DNA of 64,000 bases from Lineus longissimus. Its lineage: Eukaryota > Nemertea > Pilidiophora > Heteronemertea > Lineidae. Under the pieces are notes generated by a model. That model made no database searches and was not told where the DNA came from. It saw only the letters and a program-made list of their open reading frames with translations. Below are positions 9,797 to 19,542 of this stretch, one piece after another (positions within the stretch are counted from its first letter, which is position 1; each line of letters starts with the position of its first letter). A program made the translations under genes and the position numbers. The DNA lies in the NCBI RefSeq assembly GCF_910592395.1, contig NC_088316.1:9488001-9552000 (forward strand), read 5' to 3'.

Positions 9797-12700
9797 CTAA
9801 TCCTTCCGTTTGCGCAGCTTTCGCTGTTCATCGTATTCCTTAATCAAGTTCTTATTCAAAATGTTCTCAATAGGTTCCCAAGTTGTCTGTGAGAAACCGA
9901 TGCAACGAATTTTGAACGATCGCTTTCCTTTGACCGTTTTATGGCCTTCGATCTTATCTACATAGTAAATGTCATCAGGTTCCTCTTTTGCCTGAGGCTG
10001 AGATCCAGGTGCGATCGCCTCCTGAACTCTGCGTTGTCGCCCTGACTGTTTGATTTTCTTGTCCCCTCGTGGCGCTAACGGAACCTGTACATCCCGTTCA
10101 AAGGCATCAGGTGGAAATTCATCTGGTTTCAGCACGGCATGGTCTTGTCCGTCAGCTGGGAGAAGTTGGACGGGTGGCTCCTTGGGTCGTCTATGGGGAT
10201 CGTAAACTCGCCTGAGACGGTTGGCATGGACAAGCTGCGTGACAGGTTTGTTATCCTCCGTACGGATCTTGAAATTGACGTTTCCCTGCTTACCGATGAC
10301 GCGGTACGGGCCGATCCATTTCTGCGCCAGCTTTTTGGATTGACCAACCTTCAAGACTGGGTGATAGAGCCAAAAACGATCTCCGACTTCTATGTCAACC
10401 TCCTTAGCAGATTTGTTGTATTGTTGACGCATCTTTCGCTTACTATCCTCAAAGTTCTTCTTTACCGTGTCATGGATGAGATCGAGTTTTGCGACCAGGT
10501 TACCGTAATAATCCTCGTAGGTAGTAAATGTCTCCTTTAGCGGATTAAGTGCTCTCTTGATGGGTACCTGGGCTTGCCGACCGTACACGATATCGTATGG
10601 GGAGAATTTCGTTGAAACTGTGCCAACTGACGTTCGAAGAGCAAATAAAGCTGAGGGCACAAATAGATCCCACGACGTTTGTGACTTGTCCGAGACCATC
10701 TTGGAGAGAATTTGTCCCAAACTTTGATGGTGTCTCTCGAGTTTGCCATTACAGGAAGGATGGTAAGCCGTCGTGAATAATGACTGAGCTCCAAGCATGC
10801 GTACAGTTTCTTTGAACAATTGTGACAAAAATTGCGTCCCTCTATCGGATAAGATTGTAGAAATTGCTCCGAATCGACAAAAGATTTCATCCACTAAAAT
10901 AGTAGCTGCTGTCTTGGCAGTCATATCTTTGATTGGAAATGCTTCCATCCAAGACGAGAAATGGTCTATAAAAGTAACCAAATATTTGTGACCACGTGGC
11001 GTGGTAGGCAATGGACCCACAAAGTCAATACTCCAAGCAGACATGATCGGTGGAATTGGTAATGGATTTAAAGGAGCCCGAGTCACTGGTTTGTTTGTTT
11101 GACGGATTTGACAGTCTACGCAGGACTTTACATGTTCCTTAACATCAACGTACTGATTGTCCCAATAGAACCGTTCTTTTATCTTTAGATATGTTCGTTC
11201 AATGGCTTGGTGCCCACCAAAACCTGTTTCATGTAATTCGTGTAAGATTTCTGCACGCAGGTGGCTAGGAATCACTGGGCATACGACCATATCTTTATCA
11301 GCGTTTCGGTTTAAAGTTGTAAGGTGTACTAGGCATCCATCATCTTTCAGAACAAATTGGTCTATTCGCAACAACAAACGGCGAGCTGCCGACTTGTCGT
11401 CAGGTAGTACTTTAGTTTCAAGGTAATCAATGATTTGTTTGAGCGCAGGGTCTTTACGTTGCTCTTTGGGAAGGTTTACATTCTCAAAATTGATAGTGTT
11501 TAGTGATGGGTGATACAGTCGTCTCGAAAGACCGTCTGCATCACCACATTTTGGACAACTTTTGTGTTGAATAGTATATTGATGACTTTGCAGAATCAAA
11601 CTCCACCTAGCCAATCTACCTGTAAGAACACCATCACTCTGTTGTTTGAAAAGCCACTGTAAGCAAGAGTGGTCACTTTGGATGATAAATGGCTTCCCGT
11701 AAAGAAAGAATTTAAAGTGCTGGATGCCACATACTATTGCTAGACATTCTCGCTCAGATGCCGAATATGACCGTTGTGCCGAATCAAATGCTTTGCCGCC
11801 ATAGCCAATCACAACCTCCTGCCCTTTGTCATTAATTTGTACAAGTGAATACCCCATACTGAAATTTGATGCGTCCGTATGCAGGTAGAATGGTTTTGTA
11901 AAATCTGGATACGCTAAGACAGGAGCAGTAGTCAATGCAAGTTTTAGCTTTTCAAAAGCAACGTCACACTCAGGTGACCAATGGAAACGCACATTTTTCT
12001 TGGTAAGCTGATTCAACGGGAGTGCCATAGCAGCAAAGTTTTTGATCATTTTACGAAAGTAATTTGCTAGGCCCAAAAATGCACGGACTTGCGTCAAATA
12101 TTGTGGTCTTGGATACTCGCTCACAGCTTTAATTTTATTGTCATCCACCCGAATCCCATCGGAATTTAAAACATGGCCGAGAAAATTCAGTTGATCTCTT
12201 GCAAATTTACATTTACTGGGTTTCAATTTGAGATTTGCAGCTCGTAGCCGTATAAAAAGTTGTTCTAAATGTTGTTTATGTTCAGTCCATGAGCTGGCGA
12301 ACGAAATGATATCATCCAGGTAAACCATGGTATTTTGAACGCCCTGTATAGTACTCTGCATAAACTGCTGAAAAATAGCGGGTGACGCAGAGACACCCCT
12401 CGGCAGCCTACAGAACTGCCAAAGCTTACCTGGATGGCTCGTCACGAAAGCAAGCTTTTCACGTGATTTTTTGGACAGTTTAAGTTGAAAAAAACCTGAG
12501 TTCAGATCCATCGTTGAAAAGATAGAGGCATTAGCTTGGCCGCACATGGCCAATGTTTCATTGATAGATGGAATTGGCGTTGCCTGACATTTTACAAGTT
12601 TGTTAACGGCTCCAAAATCTACTATCAACCTATGTCCAGTTCCTTTAGGGACAAGTAAGGCAGGTGAACTCCAATTTGACGTACTAGGTTCAATAATACC

Positions 12701-13663
12701 AGCTGATTGTAGTTTTTCCAATTGCTTGTCTAAGATGTCACGAAGTGCATAGGGCACCCTGTACGGGCGTTTACGAACAATCTCACCAGGTTTCATTTCA
12801 ATTTCACATTCGAAATATTTTGCTTCGGTTAAGTCTAATATATTTTCAGCAAAAATGTCCGAATATTGGGTCACCAAAGCTTCTAACTCATCCTTATCAG
12901 TACCAGTTAATGACGACTTCTCAACCAAATCTTTTAAATGTGACAACAGTGGTGTATTTGGTTCGTTACCGATGCCTTCATCATCTACGGACATTAATTC
13001 TTGGTCAGGTATTTTTGCATCAAGATCAACTGTGGACAAGGTAGCAGGATGTGCCCCTTTAAATACTCGAATTGGTGCATTTGAGGGATTCAACACTTTC
13101 ATCGGACACACCCGGCGTTTAATAATACCAATGCTGTGGGCTCCAAACAGCCCATGTTTCTGAAACAACTTATTATGTGGATCTAAAAACCCTGCTTGGC
13201 CTTCTGCCTTATTTCTACCCGCTGTAAATACTCGAATAATAGCTTCTGATCTTGATGGGATAATAACAGTATTTTGAGACAATAACCGGACTCGGGACAC
13301 GAATTTGGCATCAGTGTCAATCGGTATGATTATGTCATCCATTTGCAAGGTGTTATTTTTCAAATTTAGAATAATGCCATTTGCAGTTAAAAAGTCCATT
13401 CCCAAAATTAAAGGTTGTGTGATACCTTTCAGAATTTCTACCTGCTGGGTGATGTCTTTATCTAATAAGGAGATCTGCAATTTGACCGATCCCCACGGGG
13501 TAATTTTCCCCCCGTTAGCACAGGTGATATCACATTCCAAAGTACTCTGAGATGGTTGCAAATTGAATGGACCTTGGAAATGTTTGAAAAAATCAAAACT
13601 ACATACCGACACTGATGCACCCGAGTCCAAAAGCGTGTCCACGGTCGTGTCCCCGATTTTCAA
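9797..13663 (-). CDS. pol: Ty3/gypsy Pol polyprotein with C-terminal chromodomain (1288 aa)
   Basis: One uninterrupted frame. Aspartic protease: DSGA at residues 13-16, ILGMDFL at about 87. Reverse transcriptase (about 290-480): TMDLNSG around D386 and YLDD at 448-451. RNase H (about 590-715): HTDAS, SERE, SDH and GDADGLSRR. Integrase: H-H-C-C zinc finger at 810, 817, 847 and 850, then the D,D-35-E core D879, D939 and E975, followed by a GPY/F-type WIGPYRV. The last 65 residues form a chromodomain (YYVDKIEG..TWEPIENI), which would direct integration to particular chromatin. The annotated ATG is the first in frame; the real N-terminus is probably made by frameshift or readthrough from gag. All catalytic residues I can identify are present, so Pol itself looks functional. 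Confidence 0.95.
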   Translation of the reverse strand: MKIGDTTVDTLLDSGASVSVCSFDFFKHFQGPFNLQPSQSTLECDITCANGGKITPWGSVKLQISLLDKDITQQVEILKGITQPLILGMDFLTANGIILNLKNNTLQMDDIIIPIDTDAKFVSRVRLLSQNTVIIPSRSEAIIRVFTAGRNKAEGQAGFLDPHNKLFQKHGLFGAHSIGIIKRRVCPMKVLNPSNAPIRVFKGAHPATLSTVDLDAKIPDQELMSVDDEGIGNEPNTPLLSHLKDLVEKSSLTGTDKDELEALVTQYSDIFAENILDLTEAKYFECEIEMKPGEIVRKRPYRVPYALRDILDKQLEKLQSAGIIEPSTSNWSSPALLVPKGTGHRLIVDFGAVNKLVKCQATPIPSINETLAMCGQANASIFSTMDLNSGFFQLKLSKKSREKLAFVTSHPGKLWQFCRLPRGVSASPAIFQQFMQSTIQGVQNTMVYLDDIISFASSWTEHKQHLEQLFIRLRAANLKLKPSKCKFARDQLNFLGHVLNSDGIRVDDNKIKAVSEYPRPQYLTQVRAFLGLANYFRKMIKNFAAMALPLNQLTKKNVRFHWSPECDVAFEKLKLALTTAPVLAYPDFTKPFYLHTDASNFSMGYSLVQINDKGQEVVIGYGGKAFDSAQRSYSASERECLAIVCGIQHFKFFLYGKPFIIQSDHSCLQWLFKQQSDGVLTGRLARWSLILQSHQYTIQHKSCPKCGDADGLSRRLYHPSLNTINFENVNLPKEQRKDPALKQIIDYLETKVLPDDKSAARRLLLRIDQFVLKDDGCLVHLTTLNRNADKDMVVCPVIPSHLRAEILHELHETGFGGHQAIERTYLKIKERFYWDNQYVDVKEHVKSCVDCQIRQTNKPVTRAPLNPLPIPPIMSAWSIDFVGPLPTTPRGHKYLVTFIDHFSSWMEAFPIKDMTAKTAATILVDEIFCRFGAISTILSDRGTQFLSQLFKETVRMLGAQSLFTTAYHPSCNGKLERHHQSLGQILSKMVSDKSQTSWDLFVPSALFALRTSVGTVSTKFSPYDIVYGRQAQVPIKRALNPLKETFTTYEDYYGNLVAKLDLIHDTVKKNFEDSKRKMRQQYNKSAKEVDIEVGDRFWLYHPVLKVGQSKKLAQKWIGPYRVIGKQGNVNFKIRTEDNKPVTQLVHANRLRRVYDPHRRPKEPPVQLLPADGQDHAVLKPDEFPPDAFERDVQVPLAPRGDKKIKQSGRQRRVQEAIAPGSQPQAKEEPDDIYYVDKIEGHKTVKGKRSFKIRCIGFSQTTWEPIENILNKNLIKEYDEQRKLRKRKD

Positions 13664-14375
13664 CGGAATTGTCCTGCTATCTTAATTTGCAATGGTTGGT
13701 GAGCATTTCTCGTCATTGAGTCCGGAATCAGATGGAGCTTTCCTCTTGGAACCACGGTTCTTTTTCTTTCGGTCGTTTTTCCTGGTCTTCACAGCGTCGC
13801 AGTGGGGAATGTCAGACTTCTTTCCACGTAACTCGGGAGTGACTGGCTGTCCTGACAGTCCGACATTCGGCGTTACGTTATGTAACGTCCTTGAATCTTT
13901 ATTACATTGTCCTTCTTCTGATATATCTGGAGGCGCTGCTGGTTTTGACAGATTTTGCCACTTCTGTCTACCGGGGCCCTATTGGGCCTGTTGTTGGCTC
14001 TCATTTCCGGCTCTCTGCTCGGTTGGCCTGGAATCTCTGGGCCCGTCTCGCTGAGGACACCTGTTTCGAACATGACCCTATGCACCACACTGATGTCACT
14101 GTACGTTTTTCAGCTTGCATTCACGAATAACGTGGCCGGTATTTGTCGAAGGAAACTCGTTGCAATTCGGAAGCCACGCGAAGTTCTTCCAGTTCGCTGA
14201 TCAATCGCTCCGCTCTCTCCGCAGCTTCGCCCGAAGTAGCCATGCTTGGATTGAGTATCGAGGAAACAGCGTCAAAATCTCGTTGAGTCGATTTACGTGT
14301 TTTTACTCCAAAACCAAACATTCAGCGTCCTTCTCGTGCTTCCGTCTCTCCTTAAACCACTGCATTCTCCACCAG
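13664..14375 (-). pseudogene. gag: Gag/leader remnant between 5' LTR and pol
   Basis: Only about 710 bases separate the 5' LTR from pol, too short for a normal 1-kb-plus gag. A 66-codon frame at 14321-14121 begins MFGFGVKTRKSTQRD and continues into a charged helical stretch, and looks like a Gag N-terminus. Before pol another frame is rich in Lys/Arg (KNDRKKKNRGSKRK), like a nucleocapsid tail. The middle of Gag, including any zinc knuckle, is absent. Directly after the LTR, on the minus strand, C-TGGTGGAGAATGC could be a tRNA primer site (it starts with TGG); I cannot assign the tRNA. Confidence 0.6.
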
Positions 14376-14886
14376 TGTTATCTAATCGTGTTTTCCACTC
14401 GTCGTATTGGCCATAACTATAGGGGGAGACCAATTTTTACCTTTCCGTCCATCCTGGGGAAACTAACTCTCCGGGATCGTAAGGAGAAACTTCCACACGA
14501 GAAGTAGATACGATCCGTACTTTCGTTTATTTGACTCTTACTTGACTATCCGAAATCATAATAATAATTGTATATCCACCTTCAAGGAAAGGGCATATCT
14601 ACAGGAACCAACCAATCAGGGTGCCAAAAAGGGGCTGCAATACGCCACTGCAATGCAGCATAAAGCGTCATCGCTGCGTCACACAGGTAGGCCCGCAATG
14701 CGCCCGGGCAATGTGCCACTGACTGGAACATTTTGCAGCCAATGAAAGGCTAGCATTATGGCGCATTGCAGCGGGGGAATCGCACCTGAAACTACCTGTA
14801 AACTATTTCGGTCCTGCATACATGCTACCTGTTCCTTAAAGGTACGATAAGCAATGACAACAACCTCTGTACACAATACGATTACA
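14376..14886 (-). repeat. 5' LTR of the 13.6-kb gypsy element (511 bp)
   Basis: Partner of 1330-1834. TG..CA termini, followed by the GAAA target duplication at 14887-14890. It should carry the promoter of the element, reading leftwards. Confidence 0.93.
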
Positions 14887-15059
14887 GAAACATCCATAAA
14901 CCTGACACCTATGTTGTGGTCCGGATTGGCACACATGGAGGCCATGTCACTTTAAAAATGCTCAGCGACTGAACCATGTGTGGTTTGTTTTCTAATGGTG
15001 CAACATGGCTGACAAGGGATGTAATTAAACGCTGTCAAGGGTGTTGCTATCGGCCAAGA

Positions 15060-15975
15060 TGCCAAATGGCCCAACAAAAAATTATTATTCAAACTCTATT
15101 TTGAGGAGAGCATAATTATGGTTTCAAATGATATCAACTGTTTCAAAGATTTTGCCATTTTGACAAAGATTTGGGATATCTGCTTTAATCTATCTTTCAG
15201 GGGAATCTTTGAATCTGGTTGTTTCAGAAAATCGTTCAAGATTCTCTTCCATCTTTCAATTTGGGAATCATATTCATAGTTAAGGGATTTCAAATTTTTA
15301 TTTTCTTTGTCTAATAATTCCTTTATTTTCCGTTTCTCCGCGGGATCAGCTTCCTGGCCGTATTGTTCGTCAAGTCAAGTAGTTCAATATCATTTCCAGG
15401 TTCGGTTATATTTTTAGTCATTTCTTTCACACACTGAGGATTGCTTTTTTAATTTCTCTAGAACCGAATACTTCTTCTACTTCTTGATCAGTTGTATTAG
15501 ATACAATTGTCATTTATGTTTCAATGAGATTGCTTGAACCATAGTTTCCATCATCACTATGAATTGTATCTTCGATTTGGTCTTCTAAATTTGATCTCTG
15601 TTCTGTTGGTCTGCTGATTCGGGTTCGTGTCGGTGAGGGTGGTTGTAATTCAGGAACAATCTCATGCATCTGAATTTGTTCTGATGGTTCTCTTTCTTTT
15701 CTCTCTTGTTCGATTCTTTTACCAGAAATTTGAATTTCGGGTTCTTAATAATGACTCAATGTAGTTAATTTATACACTACCAAGTCACCACCATCAAATT
15801 TCCTAATTTCATCTAGCTTTAACAAACTCTCATGGGGATCCGTTATCCTAACCAAAACTAATTATCCTTTAATATTCTTACTATGCATGTATAGAGTTCT
15901 ATCTTTAAATTCAGGATTTCCAGGACAATTCATTTTGAAATCTTTATCTTTCATAATCTTTTCAACGTAGCTTAT
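15060..15975 (-). pseudogene. Decayed coding remnant, possibly a Polinton ORF
   Basis: The minus strand keeps long stretches of protein-like sequence broken by stops and frame changes, for example MNCPGNPEFKDRTLYMHSKN, ITDPHESLLKLDEIRKFDGG, and a Ser/Thr/Pro-rich middle. Another piece (15293-15096) reads MKSLNYEYDSQIERWKRIL and looks helical. The composition is AT-rich like the Polinton pieces elsewhere here, and the integrase at 19543 has the same orientation, so I infer a Polinton origin without recognising the protein. It appears to be separated from 17156-17416 by insertion of the repeat at 15985-17135. Confidence 0.4.
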
Positions 15976-15984
15976 CGTAAAAAA

Positions 15985-17024
15985 AATGAAATGGCCAGGG
16001 CCATTGTGCTCACCTCATGTGGAGGAAAGATGGATAAAGAGCATGGTCTTGTGTCATGTAGTGTTAGGTTTGATGTAGGTCCAAGCAATTACAATTTCCC
16101 CAAAATTGCCAATTTACAGTACATTCGACCTCTGTGACCTTGAAAAGTAGGTCAAATCAAAGAAGACCCGGGTGACACATTGAATGGTTGTTAGAATTAG
16201 ATGTACCTATGATATAAAATTGGTGCCAATCGGGCAAGTCATTACTAGGAATAATGGCATTTTGAAGAATTTAGGATTTGGCCCCCTCCCTGGAGGCCAA
16301 ACGGCAAATCAGATCGCACCAAACTTCGGTACCTGAGATCACCTGACCAAGGGGTACATGTGTACTTAATTTGTGATCAATAGTCATTGCAGTTAAGAAA
16401 CGTGCCATTGTTACGGCCTGACGGCGAATTTACGCCATTTGACCTCTGTGACCTTGACAAGAAGGTCAAATTAAAAACCAGTGTGACATATACTGTATGG
16501 TGGTTAGATGTACCCATGATATCAAATTGGTGGCAATCGGGCAAGAAGTTAAGGAATAATCACATTTTTAAGGTTTTTGGATTTTGCCCCTTGGTGGTCA
16601 AGTGGTGAATCATATTGGACCAAACTTCGGTCCCTGAGATCAGCTGACTAAGGGGTAAATGTGTACCAAATTTGGGATCAATAGTCATTGCAGTTTAGAA
16701 ACGTGCCATCGTTACATCCTAACGGCCAATTTACACCATTTGACCTCTGTGACCTTGAAAAGGAGGTCAAATCAAAAACCCGGAGGATATATGATGCACC
16801 TTTGCTAGAAGTACCTACCATATTTTTTTCAAAATTTCCCGACTACTATTGAGGGAGATATTGCATATTTTCACTTTTAACGTTTGGCCCCCTGGTGGCC
16901 AAACCATGAAACGAATCGGACCGAAACTTGGTCTCCCAGGTGTCATTACATAAGGGTACATGTGTACCAAGTTTCAACTCAATAGCTCTAACAGTTACGA
17001 AACGTGCCCTGCTAACGGACGACG

Positions 17025-17083
<59 letters not shown>

Positions 17084-17135
17084 ACGACGGACGCCACGGT
17101 ATGGGATAAGCTCACCTCTGCTAAGAGGTGAGCTA
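15985..17135. repeat. Interspersed repeat with three internal ~300-bp units and a GAC microsatellite
   Basis: It starts near GGCCAGGGCCATTGTGCTCACC and ends near the hairpin CTCACCTCTGCTAAGAGGTGAG. Inside, three imperfect units of about 300 bp repeat the phrases TGACCTCTGTGACCTTGA, ACCAAACTTCGGTCCCTGAG and AATAGTCATTGCAGTT. This layout (CTCACC ends, GACCTTGACC core, GACGGACGAC run before the 3' end) resembles a common non-autonomous repeat type of marine invertebrates. It interrupts the minus-strand coding remnant on either side. Confidence 0.7.
17019..17094. repeat. (GAC)n microsatellite
   Basis: About 20 consecutive GAC/ACG triplets bounded by GGACGACGG on both sides. It produces spurious poly-Arg ORFs on both strands. 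Confidence 0.95.
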
Positions 17136-17155
17136 ACGAGACCCAACAGTTCCTT

Positions 17156-17416
17156 TCAATTTCCTTTTGTAATCTTAAGGGGGTTGTTATTTATGAAACC
17201 AGGAGCATTTAGAATTCCCCTTATTTTTATTTCGGATACATCTGATGAATCCACAGGGAATATCGTCCTGTAGTCAACATTCGGATCCCTAAAATCTAAT
17301 GATGAACCAACTATTAAATTACTTCCCGTACTCGATGACGAGTTATAATTTATCCCATCGCCAGGAACTGGATTGGTATCAGCATTCTTCTCAGGATTTC
17401 TAGAGGTATCCAACAT
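17156..17416 (-). pseudogene. Coding fragment (86 codons) of unknown protein
   Basis: Reads MLDTSRNPEKNADTNPVPGD and then a Ser/Asn-rich stretch, ending at the boundary of the repeat insertion. The likely continuation is the remnant at 15060-15975. Unrecognised; Polinton origin is only inferred from context. Confidence 0.35.
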
Positions 17417-18027
17417 CCAACCGCTTAGCCATTAATGTGGATGGCCATGTAGGGCAAGAGGCTATATGCAGGCATCTTGCTCATAAGTATGAGACACTGT
17501 ATAACTCGGTATCCTATGACAGAGAGGATATGGACTCAGTTTTAGGTGATTCCAATGACCTTGTCTAAGTGTTGTAATGGTCAGAGTGTGTGTTCTAATA
17601 TGCACCAAACCACGGTTGATGACATTATCCTTGCTGTAAATTCACTTAAGTATAACAAAAATGATGGCCACACGCTTCTCTCTACGAACCACTTGAAACA
17701 TGGTACGGCGAGGCTGTGCACTCTGATATCAATCCTTTTTACGAGTATGTTAAGGCACGGTTATGCCTCTAATAATATGTTATCTAGTACCATTTTGCCC
17801 ATTCCGAAGAATGCTCTTAAATCACTCAATGATTCCTCTAACTATAGAGCCATTGCTCTGAACCGCCCGTTTTGTAAACTATTCGAAATGGTCATTTTAC
17901 AAAAATGTAGCGATACTCTTCAGTCTTCAGACATGCAATTTGGCTATAAAAAGGGTGTATCAACTACTGACTGTACATTTGTTGTCAATGAGGTTATTAA
18001 ATACTATTCATGTTTTACCGATGTCCG
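17405..18027 (+). pseudogene. Non-LTR retrotransposon reverse transcriptase fragment
   Basis: The first part reads INVDGHVGQEAICRHLAHKY and shifts frame near 17560. The second part (17546 on) carries the LINE RT N-terminal signature: ILPIPKN, then NYRAIALNRPFCKLFEMVIL, then QFGYKKGVSTTDCTF. This corresponds to RT motifs 1-2 of the jockey/CR1-like group. The catalytic part (FADD box) is missing because the sequence is cut by the TCAGGCG minisatellite at 18028. Confidence 0.8.
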
Positions 18028-18087
18028 TCAGGCGTCAGGTGTCAGGCTTCAGGCGTCAGGCTTCAGGCGTCAGGCGTCAGGCGTCTG
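18028..18087. repeat. TCAGGCG minisatellite
   Basis: Roughly eight copies of GTCAGGCG / CTTCAGGC variants, truncating the LINE fragment. Confidence 0.9.
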
Positions 18088-18091
18088 AAAA

Positions 18092-18865
18092 CGTTTCGTT
18101 TCCGCTCATTTTAAGGAGAACGCTTTTAGCGATAACCACGAAACTTTTTTCGTGGGTTGATCTTTACTAAAGGAAGGTCCCTTTCGAAAACGGGTTTGTT
18201 CTGATTCTAATGGCCTATAGGGCGGCGTGCTTGAAATTGGTTTCCGTCAATTTCGAGGAGAACTGTTTGTCCGATCAAATTCATTTTTGGTATGTACGTT
18301 GGGGGTGACCAGAGGAAGGTTTCTTTCGAAAACAGGCTCGTTCCGATTGTCAATATGGCCACCAGGGCGGCGTGCTTAAAATCGGTTTCAGTCAATTTCG
18401 AGGAGAACCGTTAGTCAGATCAAATTCATTTTTGGTATGTACGTTGAGGGTGACCAGAGGAAGGTTCCTTTCGAAAACAGGCTCGTTCCAATTGTCAATA
18501 TGGCGACCAGGGCGACGTGCTTGAAATCAGTTTCCGTCAATTTCGAGGAGAACTGTTCGTCCGATCAAATTTATTTTTCGGTATTTGCGTTGGGGGTGAC
18601 TGGAAGAAGGTTCCTTTCGAAAACTGGCTTGTTCCGATCGTCAATATGGCCACCAGGGCGGCGTGCTTGAAATCGGTTTCCATCAATTGCACGAGAACCA
18701 TTTTTCTGATCAAATTCATTTTTATGCCCCCGCCAATTCGTAATGCATTGCGGAGGCATTTTTTTTACTAATGTCCGTTCCATTAGCCGTCTGTAAACTT
18801 GTCGTTTCCACTCATTTTAAGGAGAACGCTTTGAGTAATAACCATGTAACTTTTTATGTGGTTAG
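18092..18865. repeat. Tandem ~143-bp repeats (about four units) between two 65-bp direct repeats
   Basis: The unit begins near AAGGTTCCTTTCGAAAAC and contains ATGGCCACCAGGGCGGCGTG and GTCAATTTCGAGGAGAAC. Unit starts are at about 18174, 18316, 18461 and 18607. The array is bracketed by copies of CTCATTTTAAGGAGAACGCT at about 18105 and 18813. A small hairpin with ATGCCCCCGCCAATTCGTAA lies at about 18724. Probably a non-autonomous repeat; it has no coding capacity. Confidence 0.8.
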
Positions 18866-19542
18866 AAAAAGACAACGTGTACAGCGGGCATTACTGGCCA
18901 ATAACTCTTTCACGATGTCAACTAAACCCAGTCAGCTATGACACCAGCTGCCCGGGGTTGTCTGAAAAACACTTCACTTTCCTAATACACCAACTCAATG
19001 TGCTCCACGGGGGCATATGCCACGCATTGCGTTGCTCTTGTTATCACAGTAGTCTCGCGCAGCCAGAAGTTCTTTACTTATTGGCGCATGCCAGACTTTC
19101 TTTATACGAGACGTTTTCCAGCACGATGTATGTGGGCAGAAGCAACACTGCGCAAGATTACCTCGAGCAGGGGCTAATAATATATTATGCTAATGAGCAT
19201 ACCTTCCGCATTGAGTTGCCCAGAATGGTCCATATCGCGCGAAACTCGGGACTGCATGGTTGTCTGTTGACTGTGCTTTAAGAGAGACTGGCACCATGCC
19301 CAGTCAACAGACACCCCTATGCTCCCTCACACTCAGAAACCACAAACGCCCATCCCTTCCTGCTATCTAAATACTTCTTGGTTGACCATATACTTTCAGT
19401 AGAAATGCGCCGTAGAGATTGTACCAGACAGTCCCGGTGTAACATCTGTGGTTGTTCCCCATGTGTCAGTGTTTCCAAACAATAGGCAGCTAGAGAGACC
19501 ACGACTTTTCAATAGGGGGGATACACAGAAAAACTTGTCAAT
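18866..19542. other. No gene recognised; contains a perfect 13-bp hairpin
   Basis: A 141-codon open frame at 18856-19281 lacks coding character and recognisable motifs. At 19261-19273 and 19301-19313 the arms TGTCTGTTGACTG and CAGTCAACAGACA form a perfect inverted repeat with a 27-base loop. Confidence 0.4.

Larger units (their letters stand above)
1330..14886 (-). mobile_element. 13.56-kb Ty3/gypsy LTR retroelement with chromodomain Pol, F-type Env remnant and an antisense spliced gene
   Basis: Two long direct repeats bound this element. Both begin TGTTAT and end GATTACA, and they are flanked by a matching GAAA at 1326-1329 and 14887-14890. Transcription runs right to left: 5' LTR (14376-14886), gag remnant, pol (13663-9797), env-like ORFs (9443-7253), a 5.4-kb 3' region, polypurine tract (1835-1848) and 3' LTR (1330-1834). 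Ordinary gypsy elements are 5-8 kb; the extra length lies between env and the 3' LTR and includes a 965-bp MITE (5625-6589) and a plus-strand gene (3969-4998). About 17 substitutions plus one 6-bp indel separate the LTRs (roughly 3.4%), so the insertion is fairly recent but not new. The gag deletion and env frame breaks make this copy non-autonomous. Confidence 0.93.

Noticed and set aside
10139-10540. 133-codon plus-strand ORF opposite pol
   Set aside because: Shadow of the minus-strand pol frame.
14376-14745. 67-codon ORFs inside both LTRs of the gypsy element (1490-1693 and 14542-14745)
   Set aside because: They lie in LTR sequence, are short and have no coding features; similarity reflects LTR identity.
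16846-17131. Arg-rich ORFs on both strands
   Set aside because: They are translations of the GAC microsatellite and its flanks.
18856-19281. 141-codon ORF
   Set aside because: No family resemblance, mixed composition, and no splice or promoter context. Likely a chance frame.
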